A stretch of 5,912 nucleotides of DNA from Actinomycetota bacterium (lineage in GTDB: Bacteria > Actinomycetota > Actinomycetes > Nanopelagicales > Nanopelagicaceae). The position numbers and the translations under genes were made by a program. The stretch spans positions 1 to 5,912 of the forward strand of contig CANGCW010000062.1 of the NCBI GenBank assembly GCA_947452525.1, given 5' to 3'. The notes beneath the pieces are model-generated. The model worked only from the letters and a program-made list of their open reading frames with translations, had not been told where the DNA came from and made no database searches. Positions within the stretch are counted from its first letter, which is position 1, and every line of letters starts with the position of its first letter. Positions 5,387 through 5,912 of the stretch are shown in pieces.

Positions 5387-5912
5387 ATGGCAGATAATTT
5401 CACTGTAACGGCAGTTCTCGTTACACATGACGGAGCAACCTGGTTGCCCGAGGTTATCGCCGCGCTCACAACCCAATCACGCCCTGTCGATCGGATCTTC
5501 GCAGTCGACACTGGCTCACACGATAGCTCCATCAAACTCCTCCACGCCTCGGGTATTCCCTTTGTGGAAGAGGCGCGCGATATGGGTTATGGCGACGCTA
5601 TTGAACATGCGCTCGCTCTCACACCGCCGCTCGATGAGGCCAATGAGTGGCTCTGGCTTATCCATGATGACTCTGCGCCTGCGCGCGAGACACTTGAACT
5701 CCTGTTAACGGCTGTCGCCGATCGCCCACAGATTGCAATCGCTGGACCAAAGCTTCGCGGTTGGTACGACCGAGACCATCTCCTTGAAGTGGGAATCTCT
5801 ATCGCACCAACGGGCGGCCGCTACACCGCGCTGGAACGGAGAGAGCAAGATCAGGGCCAGCACGATGAGATTCGCAATGTACTTGCTGTCAGCACCGCCG
5901 GCGCACTTATCC
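5387..5912 (+). CDS. Family 2 glycosyltransferase, N-terminal part (3' end outside window)
   Basis: The frame is open from the ATG at 5387 through the last base, giving 175 residues of a longer protein. The start VTAVLVTHDGATWLPEVI, then RIFAVDTGSHDSS (37-48), marks the GT-A nucleotide-sugar binding fold. LIHDDSAPA (91-99) carries the metal-binding Asp pair. AGPKL (119-123) and VLAVSTAGALI at the edge continue the pattern seen in long actinobacterial GT2 proteins, which often carry many membrane segments further on. Those parts lie outside the window, so a membrane role is inference. It has a strong ribosome binding site within a hairpin and follows whiB by 44 bases, so it may be read from the whiB promoter or from a weak TAGGGT box at 5359-5364. 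Its donor sugar is unknown; the upstream pyrophosphorylase may supply it. Confidence 0.88.
   Translation, partial: MADNFTVTAVLVTHDGATWLPEVIAALTTQSRPVDRIFAVDTGSHDSSIKLLHASGIPFVEEARDMGYGDAIEHALALTPPLDEANEWLWLIHDDSAPARETLELLLTAVADRPQIAIAGPKLRGWYDRDHLLEVGISIAPTGGRYTALERREQDQGQHDEIRNVLAVSTAGALI

Noticed and set aside
5427..5708. 93-codon frame within the glycosyltransferase gene
   Set aside because: It is a shifted-frame shadow of the glycosyltransferase, rich in Ser and Arg and without family motifs.
1..5912. Novel defence, mobile or CRISPR system
   Set aside because: All genes belong to housekeeping or regulatory families, and no terminal repeats, integrase, transposase or spaced direct repeats are visible.

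Overview
The window reads as a compact chromosomal stretch from an actinobacterium. The taxonomic call rests on a WhiB-family protein, a mycothiol-pathway MshB deacetylase, a DUF3107 protein beside a TetR regulator, and the actinobacterial pairing of a 7Fe ferredoxin gene with dapC. Base composition looks near 50% G+C by eye. Gaps are tiny and convergent genes overlap, which suggests a small streamlined genome of the freshwater or marine actinobacterial type. That last point is inference, not a species identification.

Layout: positions 3-515 hold the 3' part of a PHP-domain phosphoesterase gene on +. It converges on, and overlaps, a minus-strand pair: a FasR-like TetR regulator (1395 to 787) followed by a DUF3107 protein (750 to 502). 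The TetR gene diverges from mshB (1449-2297, +) across 53 bases. The mshB 3' end overlaps a 64-residue minus-strand gene (2480 to 2286) that looks like a lone SH3-like beta-barrel domain. That small gene diverges from a tight plus-strand run: ferredoxin (2558-2878), dapC (about 2882-3949) and a mannose-1-phosphate guanylyltransferase-type nucleotidyltransferase (3951-4922). A 141-base regulatory gap follows, then whiB (5064-5342) and the start of a family 2 glycosyltransferase (5387 to the window end).

How the genes fit together: dapC makes a diaminopimelate precursor for peptidoglycan and lysine. The nucleotidyltransferase and glycosyltransferase point to activated-sugar supply and cell-surface glycan assembly. 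WhiB is an iron-sulfur regulator tied to division or differentiation in relatives. mshB (mycothiol), the ferredoxin and WhiB share a redox and iron-sulfur theme. The TetR protein resembles regulators of fatty-acid synthesis. These are mostly conserved core genes, and I see no mobile element, CRISPR array, tRNA, rRNA or defence system.

The points most worth a second look are the dapC reading frame, which lacks any ATG, GTG, TTG or CTG at its expected start; a 14-base perfect palindrome built into the -10 region of a strong whiB promoter; a hairpin that hides the glycosyltransferase Shine-Dalgarno sequence; and the stand-alone barrel-domain gene.
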